Positions 9,884 to 18,598 of a DNA stretch of 64,000 nt are shown here, piece after piece. Where the stretch lies: contig NZ_JAGPXY010000008.1 in assembly GCF_018070325.1 (NCBI RefSeq), forward strand, positions 56,808-120,807, read 5' to 3'. Each line of letters opens with the position of its first letter. The first letter of the stretch is position 1. Made by a program: the position numbers and the translations under genes. This DNA comes from Micromonospora sp. H61. GTDB taxonomy: Bacteria > Actinomycetota > Actinomycetes > Mycobacteriales > Micromonosporaceae. Under the pieces are notes generated by a model, which saw nothing but the letters and a program-made list of their open reading frames with translations, had not been told where the DNA came from and did not search any database.

Positions 9884-10912
9884 TCATCCTCGGCGCAGCA
9901 GGGGCCGGGCCAGGGCCCAGTAGCCGCCGGCGACGGCGTTGAACGCGCCCAGGCCGGGGGTGGTCGGCACACCGGAGGGCGTGACCCGACCGGTCATCAG
10001 CTCCGCGATGACCCCGTCCGGCACCCGCCGTTCGGCCTGTAGCTGCCGTCGACGGCCGCGAACCCAGTCGCGGTTGCGCCACAACCAGCCCCAACCCCGC
10101 AGCTTCTGCCGGGACCAGCCGCCGACGACCGCGGCGGTGAGCATGGCGGCCTCGGTGAGTAGCAGCGCCGGGGCGAGCACCACGAGTGTCCGCGCCTCGT
10201 AGGCGGTGAGCAGGGTGACCAGTCGGTTCCGCTCGACCAGGTAGAGCTTCAGGGCGTTGCGGGAGAACTCGTAGTGGTGACGCACGACGGCGTCCGGCAC
10301 GTACTCCAGTCGTAGCCCGCGCTGCCACAGTCGCAGGCTGAGTTCGGTGTCCTCGTGGTACGCGAAGTATTCGGCGGCGAAGCCGTCGAGTTCGCGCCAG
10401 AGCTGCCGGCTGATCACGAAGCAGCAGCCGCTGAGGGAGGGTACGGCCCGCCGCTCGGCGTGGTTGCTGGCCGGTTCGCCGTTGCCGCCGGCCCAGGAGA
10501 GGCCGGTGAAGTGCAGCGGGTTACCGCTGGTGTTGATCAGCTCGGGGGTGTCGGCCAGCCGGATGGAGGCCATGGCCGCGCCTACGCCCGCTTCGGCGGC
10601 TACGGCTGTGGTCTTGGCCAGGGCGTCGGGTGCGACGACGGCGTCGGAGTTGACGAACGCGAGCCAGTCACCGGTGGCCTCGGCCGCGCCGACGCGGCAG
10701 CCGCCGGAGTAGCCGGTGTTCTCCTCCGGTCGGATCACCCGTACCCCGGGGAGGCCCTTGACGATGTCGATGCCGTCCCCGGTGCAGCCGTTGTCGACGA
10801 CGATGAGGTCGATCTCCACGTCGGTGCTGGCCAGCACCGCCTGGGCGGCGTCGACGAGGTAGGGCTCCGGGCCGTAGGCGAGCATGACGGCGCTCACCCG
10901 GGGTCGGGTCAT
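9884..10912 (-). CDS. family 2 glycosyltransferase, rhamnosyltransferase-like, 342 aa
   Basis: Inverting GT-A enzyme with the early VSAVMLAYGPEPYL strand, DLIVVDNGCTGDG, ENTGYSGGCRVGAA and the metal-binding DxD equivalent FVNSDAVV near residue 90. An acceptor-side FAAEYFAYHEDTELSLRL follows, a motif seen in rhamnosyl and galactofuranosyl transferases. A hydrophobic segment near residues 240-265 may touch the membrane. It is the last gene of the rmlB-rmlD operon and overlaps the flippase-like gene by 4 bases. The neighbouring dTDP-rhamnose genes make rhamnose a plausible donor; that is inference. ATG 10912 is the only good start. Confidence 0.88.
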   Translation of the reverse strand: MTRPRVSAVMLAYGPEPYLVDAAQAVLASTDVEIDLIVVDNGCTGDGIDIVKGLPGVRVIRPEENTGYSGGCRVGAAEATGDWLAFVNSDAVVAPDALAKTTAVAAEAGVGAAMASIRLADTPELINTSGNPLHFTGLSWAGGNGEPASNHAERRAVPSLSGCCFVISRQLWRELDGFAAEYFAYHEDTELSLRLWQRGLRLEYVPDAVVRHHYEFSRNALKLYLVERNRLVTLLTAYEARTLVVLAPALLLTEAAMLTAAVVGGWSRQKLRGWGWLWRNRDWVRGRRRQLQAERRVPDGVIAELMTGRVTPSGVPTTPGLGAFNAVAGGYWALARPLLRRG

Positions 10913-12219
10913 CGGATGCCTCCGGATGCGGCAGGGGCGACGGCCTCGGCGAGCGGCCGGGCGGGGGTGGTGGGTCGGCGGAAGCCGCCGCGCAGCAGCA
11001 TCGCCATGGTGGCGGCCACGATGACGGAGCCGATGGTGTAGGCCAGTTCGACTCGCAGGGTGACCGGAGCCGGGATCAGCGTCACGGCGATCAGGGCGGC
11101 GACGCCGGCGGTCCAGGCGAGGGCCTGGGCGCGGTGCCGGTCGAGGGCGAGGAGGGCCTGACCGAGCACCATCGCCCACAGGTAGGCGAGCGTGGCGGCC
11201 GCCAACCAGGCGAAGTCGCCGTGGCCGAGAACGCCGGGTGCGTCGAAGAGGGTGCCGACCAACCATGGGCCGAGCAGCACGGCGCCGAGGGCGCCGGTGA
11301 GGCCGAGCGCGGTGACGATGCCGAGCGCCCGGCGCAGCAGGCCGTGGAAGCCGGCCTGGTCGCCGGTGGTGGCGGTGGTGGCCAGGCCAGGCAGCAGTGA
11401 CGCCTGGAGGGAACCGAAGACGAACAGGGGAATGCGGACCAGCACGAGGGCGGAGAGCAGTGCGCCGGCGGCTGCCGCGTCGGAGGGGGCGAGTAGCTGC
11501 ACGTTGATCACGCCGATGTTCACCACGACCTGGGAGAGCAGGCTGGAGGCGGTGAGCAGGCCGAGGCCGCGTAGCAGGGTGGCCCAGGCCACCGGCGGGC
11601 CTCCGCCGATGGCGCGCAGCACCGGCGGCAGGGTGAGCAGGACGCTGACCAGTGGGGCGGCGACGAGCACGAGCCCGTACCAGACGGGCGACGTCACTCC
11701 GGCCAGCCCGAGCAGGGCGACCATGATGATCCGCAGGCCGCCGTCGATCCCGAGTTGAGCGCCGTACCAGGGGAACAGTTGCAGGCCGGAGAGGACGCCG
11801 CGGGTGGCGTAGGCGACGGCCATCGCGGTGAGTGCGCCGATCAGCACGGTGACCAGGTTGCCGTCGCCGGCGAAGAGCTTGTCGGCGAGCGGCTGACGGC
11901 CGATGGTGACGGCCAGCACCAGCACCGCGAGCATCACGGCGGCGACGGTGACGCCGCGGGCCAGTACCGGCCCGGGCGGCAGCCCCTGGCTGTGTCGGGC
12001 GGCGACGACCCGGGCGACCTCCTGCTCGATCGGCATGAACACGCCGATGCCGAGGGTGAACACGATCGACCAGAGCACCGACAGGGACGAGTAGTCGGCC
12101 TGGTCGAGGCTGTGGCCGGCGACGGCGAGGTGAACGTAGGAGGCGAGCCCGAGAAGGGCCAGCCCGGCACCGACAGCGACGGTGCCGGGCGGGACCAGGC
12201 TCAGTAGCCGTCGGATCAC
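10909..12219 (-). CDS. polysaccharide flippase-like membrane protein, 436 aa
   Basis: About 12 hydrophobic segments spread over the whole length, beginning TVAVGAGLALLGLASYVHL, with short basic loops. The overall pattern (VFMPIEQEVARVVAARH after the second helix, paired helices, no soluble domain) resembles Wzx/MATE-like polysaccharide transporters that flip lipid-linked glycans. No family-defining catalytic motif exists, so the call rests on topology and on its place between two glycosyltransferase genes in the rhamnose operon. The start is GTG 12219, overlapping the upstream stop (GTGA). Confidence 0.75.
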   Translation of the reverse strand: MIRRLLSLVPPGTVAVGAGLALLGLASYVHLAVAGHSLDQADYSSLSVLWSIVFTLGIGVFMPIEQEVARVVAARHSQGLPPGPVLARGVTVAAVMLAVLVLAVTIGRQPLADKLFAGDGNLVTVLIGALTAMAVAYATRGVLSGLQLFPWYGAQLGIDGGLRIIMVALLGLAGVTSPVWYGLVLVAAPLVSVLLTLPPVLRAIGGGPPVAWATLLRGLGLLTASSLLSQVVVNIGVINVQLLAPSDAAAAGALLSALVLVRIPLFVFGSLQASLLPGLATTATTGDQAGFHGLLRRALGIVTALGLTGALGAVLLGPWLVGTLFDAPGVLGHGDFAWLAAATLAYLWAMVLGQALLALDRHRAQALAWTAGVAALIAVTLIPAPVTLRVELAYTIGSVIVAATMAMLLRGGFRRPTTPARPLAEAVAPAASGGIR

Positions 12220-12917
12220 CGGCGGATGAGCGCCAGCGTGAGAACGGCGAACGCGCGGCCGAGGTAGACCATCGCCTTGGCGGGGGAGTGGCTGGGTGTG
12301 CCCGCCATCCGCTTGCGCATGGCGACCGGCACCTGGCGGATGCGGTAGCCGCGGCGGGCGGTGTGCACCAGGGTCTCCACCGTGTCGCCGAGGTACTCGG
12401 CCGGGTACCAGCCGGCGAACATCTCGATGACCCGCCGGTTGGCGGCCCGGAAGCCGGAGGTGGTGTCGGTGAGCTTGGTGCGGGCGACCCGGGACAGCAC
12501 GGCGGAGAGCATCACCATCGCCCAGCGGCGGGGGCCGCGGACGTTGTAGTCGCCCTCACCGGCGAAACGGGCGCCGATGACGAGGTCGTTGTCCTCGAGC
12601 AGGTCGACGAGCTTCGGCACGTACCGGGGGTCGTGCTGGCCGTCGGCGTCGATCTGGATGGCGACCTCGTAGTCGTGGTCACGGGCGTAGCGGTAACCGA
12701 GGCGCATGGCCCCACCGACACCGAGGTTGTACGGCAGTTTGGCGACCAGGGCGCCGGCGGCCGCGGCGACGGCGGCGGTGCGATCGGTGGAGCCGTCGTC
12801 GACGACGAGCACGTCGACGCCGGGCAGTTCGCCACGGACCTCACCGACGACGTCGGCGATCGAGCCCGACTCGTTGAGAGCCGGAATGATGATCAATGTG
12901 CGCTTGCCGTTAACCAT
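12216..12917 (-). CDS. family 2 glycosyltransferase, polyprenyl-phosphate sugar synthase type, 233 aa
   Basis: Short GT2 enzyme of the dolichyl-phosphate mannose synthase type. Motifs include TLIIIPALNESGSI, VLVVDDGSTDRT, YNLGVGGAMRLGYRYA and the DAD metal site in IQIDADGQHDP. TDTTSGFRAANRRVIEMF and the C-terminal VPVAMRKRMAGTPSHSP follow. It likely charges a polyprenyl phosphate with a sugar or extends a lipid-linked glycan. It overlaps the DUF2304 gene by 8 bases, and pairs of DUF2304 plus GT2 are common in actinomycete glycan clusters. ATG 12917 is chosen. Confidence 0.9.
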   Translation of the reverse strand: MVNGKRTLIIIPALNESGSIADVVGEVRGELPGVDVLVVDDGSTDRTAAVAAAAGALVAKLPYNLGVGGAMRLGYRYARDHDYEVAIQIDADGQHDPRYVPKLVDLLEDNDLVIGARFAGEGDYNVRGPRRWAMVMLSAVLSRVARTKLTDTTSGFRAANRRVIEMFAGWYPAEYLGDTVETLVHTARRGYRIRQVPVAMRKRMAGTPSHSPAKAMVYLGRAFAVLTLALIRR

Positions 12918-13281
12918 CGGTCGACACCAGTTCGTCTCGGGCTGCCCGGTCCGCGTCGATCTCAGCGCGGAGCAGGGCGAAGTCTTCGGCCAGGGTGCGG
13001 GTCTCTTCTTCCAGGGCGCTGACCTCCCAGCTGAGGTGTACGCACACCAGCAGCAGGAAGACGATGCCGAGGAAGAGCACCAGGCTGACACCGGAGGCGA
13101 CGCCGAGGAGTTCGGCGACGTTGTCGAGCAGCCGGGGGAAAAGGGACAGCGGAATCACGATGATCAGTACGGCGAGCCAGAGCATGCCGTACTTCTCGCG
13201 CAGCTGACGGCGGCGCAACAGCTCGACGATGGTGCCGAGGAGCAGCAGGCCGGTCAGGCCGGTGACGAGGGTGAGCTTCAT
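12910..13281 (-). CDS. DUF2304 membrane protein, 123 aa
   Basis: Small protein with three hydrophobic segments (about residues 2-20, 33-52 and 62-88, the last VASGVSLVLFLGIVFLLLVCVHLSWEV). An acidic C-terminal coiled coil (ALEEETRTLAEDFALLRAEI) follows. The RLREKYGMLWL-like loop (here QLREKYGMLWLAV) is the signature of DUF2304. Such proteins accompany DPM-type GT2 enzymes and may anchor or regulate them. Translation is coupled on both sides: ATG 13281 overlaps the rmlD stop (ATGA), and its TAA lies within the first codons of the GT2 gene. Confidence 0.85.
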   Translation of the reverse strand: MKLTLVTGLTGLLLLGTIVELLRRRQLREKYGMLWLAVLIIVIPLSLFPRLLDNVAELLGVASGVSLVLFLGIVFLLLVCVHLSWEVSALEEETRTLAEDFALLRAEIDADRAARDELVSTDG

Positions 13282-14165
13282 GCGACCTTCCACGGGGCGG
13301 GTGGAGCGGGGGAGTGGAACGCGTCAACCAGGGCGCTGTGCCAGTCTGGAAGCGGGGGTAGACCCACGGCTGCCCAGCGGCTGTGCCCTAGCACACTGTA
13401 CGCAGGCCGGGGGGCGGGACGCGGATACCGGTCGCTGGTGGTGGGTCGGATCCGGTCCGGGTCCAGTCCGGCCAGGGTGAACGCGGCGCGGGCGAGCCCG
13501 TACCAGGTCGTCTGCCCGGCGCAGGTGCCGTGGTAGACGCCGGGTGTCGCGTGACCGGCCAGCGCCGCGTCGGCGAGCGCGACGAGCCGCTCGGCGAGCG
13601 CGTACGACCAGGTGGGTTGGCCGTGTTGGTCGTCGACCACGTCGAGGTGTTCGCGCTGGGTGGCGAGTCGGAGCATGGTGGCCACGAAGTTCGGGCCGTG
13701 TGCGCCGTAGAGCCAGGCGGTGCGCACGACGTACCCGGTGTCGGGCAGCAGCCGCGCGACGGCCTGTTCGCCGACCAGCTTGCCGCGGCCGTAGGCGTTG
13801 ACCGGCGCGGTGGGCGCGTCCTCCGGGTACGGGGTGCCCGCGTTGCCGGCGAGGACGTAGTCGGTGGAGACCTGGATGAGCCGGGTTCCGCCGCTGGCGC
13901 ACGCCGCGGCCAGGTTGGCCACGGCGTGGCCGTTGACGGCGGTCGCCGCGGCCTCGTCGGCCTCGGCGGCGTCGACGTTGGTCCACGCGGCCGCGTTGAT
14001 CACCAGGTCGTGTCCGGCGACGGCGGCGTGGACCGCCGCCCGGTCGGTGACGTCCAGGTCGGCGCGGGTGGCGGCGGTCACCTTGAGGTCGGGCCGGGCG
14101 CCCAGCACGGTGACCAGGTCCCGGCCGAGCATCCCGCCCGCGCCGGTGACGAGGAGTCGGGTCAT
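13278..14165 (-). CDS. rmlD: dTDP-4-dehydrorhamnose reductase RmlD, 295 aa
   Basis: Last step of dTDP-L-rhamnose synthesis, NAD(P)H-dependent reduction of the 4-keto sugar. A short-chain reductase fold starts at LLVTGAGGMLGRDLV. It has INAAAWTNVDAAE, STDYVLAG, the catalytic Tyr-x3-Lys in AYGRGKLVGE, and VRTAWLYGAHGPNFV. All are diagnostic for RmlD. ATG 14165 overlaps the rmlB stop by 4 bases. Confidence 0.96.
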   Translation of the reverse strand: MTRLLVTGAGGMLGRDLVTVLGARPDLKVTAATRADLDVTDRAAVHAAVAGHDLVINAAAWTNVDAAEADEAAATAVNGHAVANLAAACASGGTRLIQVSTDYVLAGNAGTPYPEDAPTAPVNAYGRGKLVGEQAVARLLPDTGYVVRTAWLYGAHGPNFVATMLRLATQREHLDVVDDQHGQPTWSYALAERLVALADAALAGHATPGVYHGTCAGQTTWYGLARAAFTLAGLDPDRIRPTTSDRYPRPAPRPAYSVLGHSRWAAVGLPPLPDWHSALVDAFHSPAPPAPWKVA

Positions 14166-15163
14166 GCGGTCGGCGCGGACTTGAGGGGTTCCCACCAGTT
14201 GCGGTTGTCCCGGTACCAGCGGACGGTGTCAGCGAGGCCCTGGTCCAGGGCGATGCTGGGGTGGTAGCCGAGCTCTTCGCTGATCTTGGTGATGTCGAGG
14301 GAGTACCGGCGGTCGTGGCCCTTGCGGTCGGTGACCGGGACGACCCGGTCCCACCCGGCGCCGCAGGCGTCCAGGAGCAGGCCGGTGAGTTCCTTGTTGG
14401 TCAACTCGGTGCCGCCGCCGATGTTGTAGACCTCACCGGCGCGGCCCTTCTGCTGGACGAGGGCGATGCCCCGGCAGTGGTCGTGCACGTGCAGCCAGTC
14501 ACGGATGTTGCCGCCGTCGCCGTAGAGGGGGACGGTGCCACCGTCGAGCAGGTTGCTGACGAACAGCGGGATGACCTTCTCGGGGAACTGGTACGGGCCG
14601 TAGTTGTTGGAGCAGCGGGTGACGACCACGTCCATGCCGTGCGTGCGGTGGTACGACAGCGCGAGCAGGTCGGAGCCGGCCTTGGATGCCGAGTACGGCG
14701 AGTTGGGGGCGAGCGGCCAGGCCTCGGTCCAGGAACCCTCGTCGATCGAGCCGTAGACCTCGTCGGTGGAGACGTGCACGAACCGGCCGGTGCCGTGGCG
14801 CAGCGCCGCGTCGAGCAGCGTCTGGGTGCCCAGCACGTTGGTGGTGACGAACGGCGCGGCGCCGGCGATCGAGCGGTCGACGTGTGACTCGGCGGCGAAG
14901 TGCACGATCACGTCGTGCTCGGCCACCACCTCGTCGACCACCACCGGGTCGCAGATGTCGCCCTGCACGAACCGCAGTCGCGGGTCGTCGCGGACGGGCT
15001 CGAGGTTGGCCAGGTTGCCCGAGTAGGTCAGCTTGTCCAGCACGGTCACGACGGCCGGCTCGAGCGGCGGCACGCCGTCCGCACTGCCGAGGGGCTTGCC
15101 CAGCAGTAGGCGAACGTACTCCGACCCGATGAATCCGGCTCCGCCGGTGACGAGGATCCTCAC
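14162..15163 (-). CDS. rmlB: dTDP-glucose 4,6-dehydratase RmlB, 333 aa
   Basis: Second step of the dTDP-rhamnose pathway. Seen are the NAD site ILVTGGAGFIGSEYVR, TYSGNLANLE, HFAAESHVDRSI, STDEVYGSI, the active-site YSASKAGSD and TRCSNNYGPYQFPEKVIPLF. The last two segments are almost invariant in this enzyme. GTG 15163 is the first codon before the Rossmann strand. It heads a six-gene minus-strand operon and diverges from rmlA with 85 bases between starts, so both promoters sit in that gap. Confidence 0.97.
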   Translation of the reverse strand: MRILVTGGAGFIGSEYVRLLLGKPLGSADGVPPLEPAVVTVLDKLTYSGNLANLEPVRDDPRLRFVQGDICDPVVVDEVVAEHDVIVHFAAESHVDRSIAGAAPFVTTNVLGTQTLLDAALRHGTGRFVHVSTDEVYGSIDEGSWTEAWPLAPNSPYSASKAGSDLLALSYHRTHGMDVVVTRCSNNYGPYQFPEKVIPLFVSNLLDGGTVPLYGDGGNIRDWLHVHDHCRGIALVQQKGRAGEVYNIGGGTELTNKELTGLLLDACGAGWDRVVPVTDRKGHDRRYSLDITKISEELGYHPSIALDQGLADTVRWYRDNRNWWEPLKSAPTA

Positions 15164-15248
15164 GGGTCCGGAAGTATACGCGACGGGCGGCGCGGCCCCT
15201 GGTACGCGACCCCCGCACACGTTGTCCGGGTGCGGTTAGGCTTCCCCG

Positions 15249-16139
15249 ATGCGCGGAATCCTACTTGCCGGCGGCACCGGGTCCCGGCTCTGGCCGATCA
15301 CCCGGGCGGTCTCGAAGCAGCTGATGCCGGTCTTCGACAAGCCGATGATCTATTACCCGCTCTCCACCCTGGTGATGTCCGGGGTCCGGGAGATCCTGGT
15401 GATCACGACTCCGGACGACCAGGACCAGTTCCGTCGGCTGCTCGGCGACGGCAGCCAGTTCGGGCTGCGGCTGGAGTACGTCAGTCAGGAGCGCCCGGAG
15501 GGCATCGCGCAGGCGTTCATCCTCGGCGCGGACTTCATCGGCACCGAGTCGGTGGCGTTGGTCCTCGGCGACAACATCTTCCACGGCGTGGGTCTGGGTC
15601 GGCAGCTCGCCGACCACGGTGACCCGGTCGGCGGGCGGGTCTTCGCCTATCAGGTGGCCAACCCGCAGGAGTACGGCGTCGTCGACTTCGACGCCGATGG
15701 CCGGGTGCTCTCGATCGAGGAGAAGCCGGCCCGGCCGAAGTCCCGCTACGCGGTGCCCGGCCTCTACTTCTACGACAACCGGGTGGTGGACATCGCCCGC
15801 AAGCTCACCCCGAGCGCGCGCGGCGAGCTGGAGATCACGGCGGTCAACGAGGTGTACCGGGAGACCGGAGAGCTGGCGGTCACGGTGCTGGATCGGGGCA
15901 CCGCCTGGCTGGACACCGGCACGTTCACCTCGATGATGCAGGCCGCCGAGTTCGTCCGGGTGGTCGAGGAGCGGCAGGGTCTCAAGATCGGTTGCGTCGA
16001 GGAGGTCGCCTGGCGGGCTGGCCTGATCGACGACGCGCAACTGCGCGCGCTCGCCGAGCCGCTGACCAAGAGCGGTTACGGCAACTACCTGCTCGGTCTG
16101 CTCAGCGACAAGGCCGGCGACGATCGGGGTTCCTGGTGA
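15249..16139 (+). CDS. rmlA: glucose-1-phosphate thymidylyltransferase RmlA, 296 aa
   Basis: First enzyme of dTDP-rhamnose synthesis. The nucleotide-binding start [20 protein letters not shown] is followed by [26 protein letters not shown], the VVDFD and [13 protein letters not shown] regions, and [10 protein letters not shown]. Length is close to the family's 290-300. ATG 15249 is unambiguous. It overlaps rmlC by 4 bases (GTGA). Confidence 0.97.
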   Translation: MRGILLAGGTGSRLWPITRAVSKQLMPVFDKPMIYYPLSTLVMSGVREILVITTPDDQDQFRRLLGDGSQFGLRLEYVSQERPEGIAQAFILGADFIGTESVALVLGDNIFHGVGLGRQLADHGDPVGGRVFAYQVANPQEYGVVDFDADGRVLSIEEKPARPKSRYAVPGLYFYDNRVVDIARKLTPSARGELEITAVNEVYRETGELAVTVLDRGTAWLDTGTFTSMMQAAEFVRVVEERQGLKIGCVEEVAWRAGLIDDAQLRALAEPLTKSGYGNYLLGLLSDKAGDDRGSW

Positions 16140-16759
16140 AGATCCGGGAGCTGAGCATCGAGGGCGCCTGGGAGATCACCCCCCAGCAGCACGGCGACCC
16201 GCGCGGCATGTTCATGGAGTGGTACCGCTTCGACACGCTCGCCGAGGTGGTGGGGCATCCGCTGCGACTGGCCCAGGCCAACCTGTCGGTGTCCGCGCGT
16301 GGCGTGGTGCGCGGCGTCCACTTCGCCGACGTCCCGCCCGGGCAGGCCAAGTACGTCACCTGTGTGCGGGGCGCGGTCCTCGACGTGATCGTGGACCTGC
16401 GGGTGGGCTCGCCGACCTTCGGTCGTTGGGAGGGCGTCCGGCTGGACGACACCGACCGTCGGGCGGTCTACCTCAGCGAGGGGCTGGGGCACGGGTTCTG
16501 CGCGTTGACCGACGACGCGACGTTGAGCTATCTCTGCTCAGCCACCTACAACCCGACCGGCGAGCACGCGGTGCACCCGCTGGACGAGGAGTTGGGCATC
16601 GAGTGGCCCGCCGACGTTCCATTGCTGTCCGCGCGCGACGACGCGGCGCCGACTCTGGCGCAGGCCCGCGAGCGGGGCCTGCTTCCGGAGTACGACAGCT
16701 GCCGGCGGTTCGTGGCGAGTCTCGGTCCGGACGGAATGTCGCACTCAACCGGTATGTGA
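16136..16759 (+). CDS. rmlC: dTDP-4-dehydrorhamnose 3,5-epimerase RmlC, 207 aa
   Basis: Cupin-fold epimerase, third step of the pathway. Residues 20-80 carry [46 protein letters not shown], including the catalytic His of RGVHF. Later come [13 protein letters not shown] and YNPTGEHAV. Start GTG 16136 is translationally coupled to rmlA. Together with rmlB and rmlD on the other strand, the full four-enzyme pathway is present here. Confidence 0.95.
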   Translation: MKIRELSIEGAWEITPQQHGDPRGMFMEWYRFDTLAEVVGHPLRLAQANLSVSARGVVRGVHFADVPPGQAKYVTCVRGAVLDVIVDLRVGSPTFGRWEGVRLDDTDRRAVYLSEGLGHGFCALTDDATLSYLCSATYNPTGEHAVHPLDEELGIEWPADVPLLSARDDAAPTLAQARERGLLPEYDSCRRFVASLGPDGMSHSTGM

Positions 16760-16827
16760 CCGCGCTCGGGGCACGACCTGTGGTCTGACAGTGACGAACC
16801 GGGCCTCCGGGCGGCTAATGTCACACC

Positions 16828-18186
16828 ATGGAGCGGCGAATCTTCGGCCTCGAGACCGAGTACGGCGTCACCTGCACCTATCGCGGGCAGCGGCGGCTGT
16901 CCCCGGACGAGGTAGCGCGGTATCTGTTCCGTCGCGTGGTGTCCTGGGGCCGGTCGAGCAATGTCTTCCTGCGCAATGGGGCCCGGCTCTACCTGGACGT
17001 CGGGTCGCATCCGGAGTACGCGACACCGGAGTGCGACTCGGTGACCGATCTCGTCGCCCACGACCGGGCCGGCGAGCGGATCCTGGAGGGGCTGCTCGTC
17101 GACGCGGAGAAGCGGCTGCACGACGAGGGCATCGCGGGTGAGATCTACCTGTTCAAGAACAACACCGATTCGGCCGGCAACTCGTACGGCTGCCACGAGA
17201 ACTACCTGGTCTCCCGGCACGGCGAGTTCGGCCGGCTCGCCGACGTGCTCATCCCGTTCCTGGTCACCCGGCAGTTGATCTGCGGGGCCGGCAAGGTTCT
17301 GCAAACCCCACGCGGCGCGGTCTACTGCCTCTCGCAGCGGGCCGAGCACATCTGGGAGGGCGTCTCCTCGGCGACCACCCGCAGCCGCCCGATCATCAAC
17401 ACCCGCGACGAGCCGCACGCTGACGCCGAGCGCTACCGGCGGCTGCACGTGATCGTCGGCGACTCCAACATGAACGAGGTCACCACGCTGCTCAAGGTCG
17501 GCACCGCCGACATCGTGCTGCGGATGATCGAGGCCGGGGTGGTGATGCGCGACCTGTCCCTGGAGAACCCGATCCGGGCCATCCGGGAGGTGTCGCACGA
17601 CATCACCGGCCGGCGCAAGGTGCGGCTGGCCAACGGCAAGGAGGTCAGCGCCCTGGACATCCAGCAGGAGTACCTCGCCAAGGCCACCGAGTTCGTCGAG
17701 CGACGCGGCGGCGACCAGGCCGCCAAGCGGGTCGTCGAGCTGTGGGGCCGGGTGCTCAACGCGGTGGAGAGCGGCGATCTGGAGCCGGTCTCCCGGGAGA
17801 TCGACTGGGTCAGCAAGCTGCGGCTGATCGAGCGCTACCAGCGCAAGCACGACCTGCCGCTGTCGCACCCCCGGGTGGCGCAGATGGATCTGGCCTACCA
17901 CGACGTGCGCCGCGGCCGGGGCCTCTACGGGCTCCTGGAGCGCCGCGGCGACGTCGACCGGGTGGCCACCGATCCGGAGATCTTCGAGGCCAAGGAGACC
18001 CCGCCGCAGACCACCCGGGCCCGGCTGCGGGGCGAGTTCATCAGGCACGCCCAGGAGAAGCGCCGCGACTTCACAGTCGACTGGGTGCACCTGAAGCTCA
18101 ACGACCAGGCGCAGCGCACAGTGCTCTGCAAGGACCCGTTCCGGGCGTACGACGAGCGGGTGGAGCGACTGATCGCCAGCATGTGA
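16828..18186 (+). CDS. pafA: Pup-protein ligase PafA, 452 aa
   Basis: ATP-dependent ligase that activates the C-terminal Glu of Pup as an acyl phosphate and joins it to substrate lysines. N-terminal [16 protein letters not shown] carries the ATP/Mg-binding Glu residues. Further hallmarks are [60 protein letters not shown] and [12 protein letters not shown]. It lacks the Dop-specific loop. The 452-residue length is exactly that usual for PafA. It stands apart from prcA because the rhamnose genes lie between. A hairpin follows the stop. Confidence 0.98.
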   Translation: MERRIFGLETEYGVTCTYRGQRRLSPDEVARYLFRRVVSWGRSSNVFLRNGARLYLDVGSHPEYATPECDSVTDLVAHDRAGERILEGLLVDAEKRLHDEGIAGEIYLFKNNTDSAGNSYGCHENYLVSRHGEFGRLADVLIPFLVTRQLICGAGKVLQTPRGAVYCLSQRAEHIWEGVSSATTRSRPIINTRDEPHADAERYRRLHVIVGDSNMNEVTTLLKVGTADIVLRMIEAGVVMRDLSLENPIRAIREVSHDITGRRKVRLANGKEVSALDIQQEYLAKATEFVERRGGDQAAKRVVELWGRVLNAVESGDLEPVSREIDWVSKLRLIERYQRKHDLPLSHPRVAQMDLAYHDVRRGRGLYGLLERRGDVDRVATDPEIFEAKETPPQTTRARLRGEFIRHAQEKRRDFTVDWVHLKLNDQAQRTVLCKDPFRAYDERVERLIASM

Positions 18187-18192
18187 CCGGTT

Positions 18193-18227
18193 CCGGCCCC
18201 GTCGGTGCGCTGCGCCGACGGGGCCGG
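18193..18227 (+). terminator. hairpin terminator after pafA
   Basis: A perfect 13-bp stem (18193-18205 with 18215-18227) closes a 9-base loop, beginning 7 bases after the pafA stop. The stem is almost all G:C with no T-run. Confidence 0.65.
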
Positions 18228-18264
18228 TCAGCCCGGCGCACCGAGCGGTTAAGCTGAGCGCGCC

Positions 18265-18468
18265 ATGACGACTTCTGGACCATCCGACCGCTCCGAGCGC
18301 TCCGAGCGCGGCACCGAGCGGCAGAACTGGATCGAACGCCGGCGGGAGAAGATCCGCGCCGAGATCGACCGTAACCGGCGCGGTGAATACACGGTGCCGA
18401 CGTGGGTGCTGGCCCTGGCGCTGGTGCTCATCGTGGGCGGCTGGCTAGCCCTGATCTTCCTGGCCTAA
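18265..18468 (+). CDS. small single-span membrane protein, 67 aa
   Basis: No recognised family. The N-terminal 40 residues are highly charged (DRSERSERGTERQNWIERRR) and helical. One C-terminal membrane helix follows, VLALALVLIVGGWLALIFLA, ending at the stop. Such short basic proteins with a C-terminal span resemble tail-anchored adaptors, but no partner is evident. ATG 18265 follows a non-coding 78-base gap with the pafA terminator. Codon third positions are GC-rich, supporting expression. Confidence 0.65.
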   Translation: MTTSGPSDRSERSERGTERQNWIERRREKIRAEIDRNRRGEYTVPTWVLALALVLIVGGWLALIFLA

Positions 18469-18502
18469 CCCACCCCAGCACCCCCACCCCACCCCAGCTC
18501 GC

Positions 18503-18563
18503 GTTGATCATGAAGTTATTGCCATGACACGCCGAGGCGGCGGGCAATAACTTCATGATCAAC
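18503..18563. repeat. long intergenic palindrome, family A
   Basis: A perfect 21-bp inverted repeat (18503-18523 and 18543-18563) flanks a 19-base spacer. The arms are AT-rich relative to the genome (core GATCATGAAGTTATTG), unlike the G:C terminators here. It lies between the small membrane protein gene and the convergent DUF3866 gene. The composition and perfection suggest a dispersed REP-like element that may also end transcription. Confidence 0.75.
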
Positions 18564-18598
18564 CGGGTGAGGGCCCGGCCCGAGGGCTGGGTCGGGGG

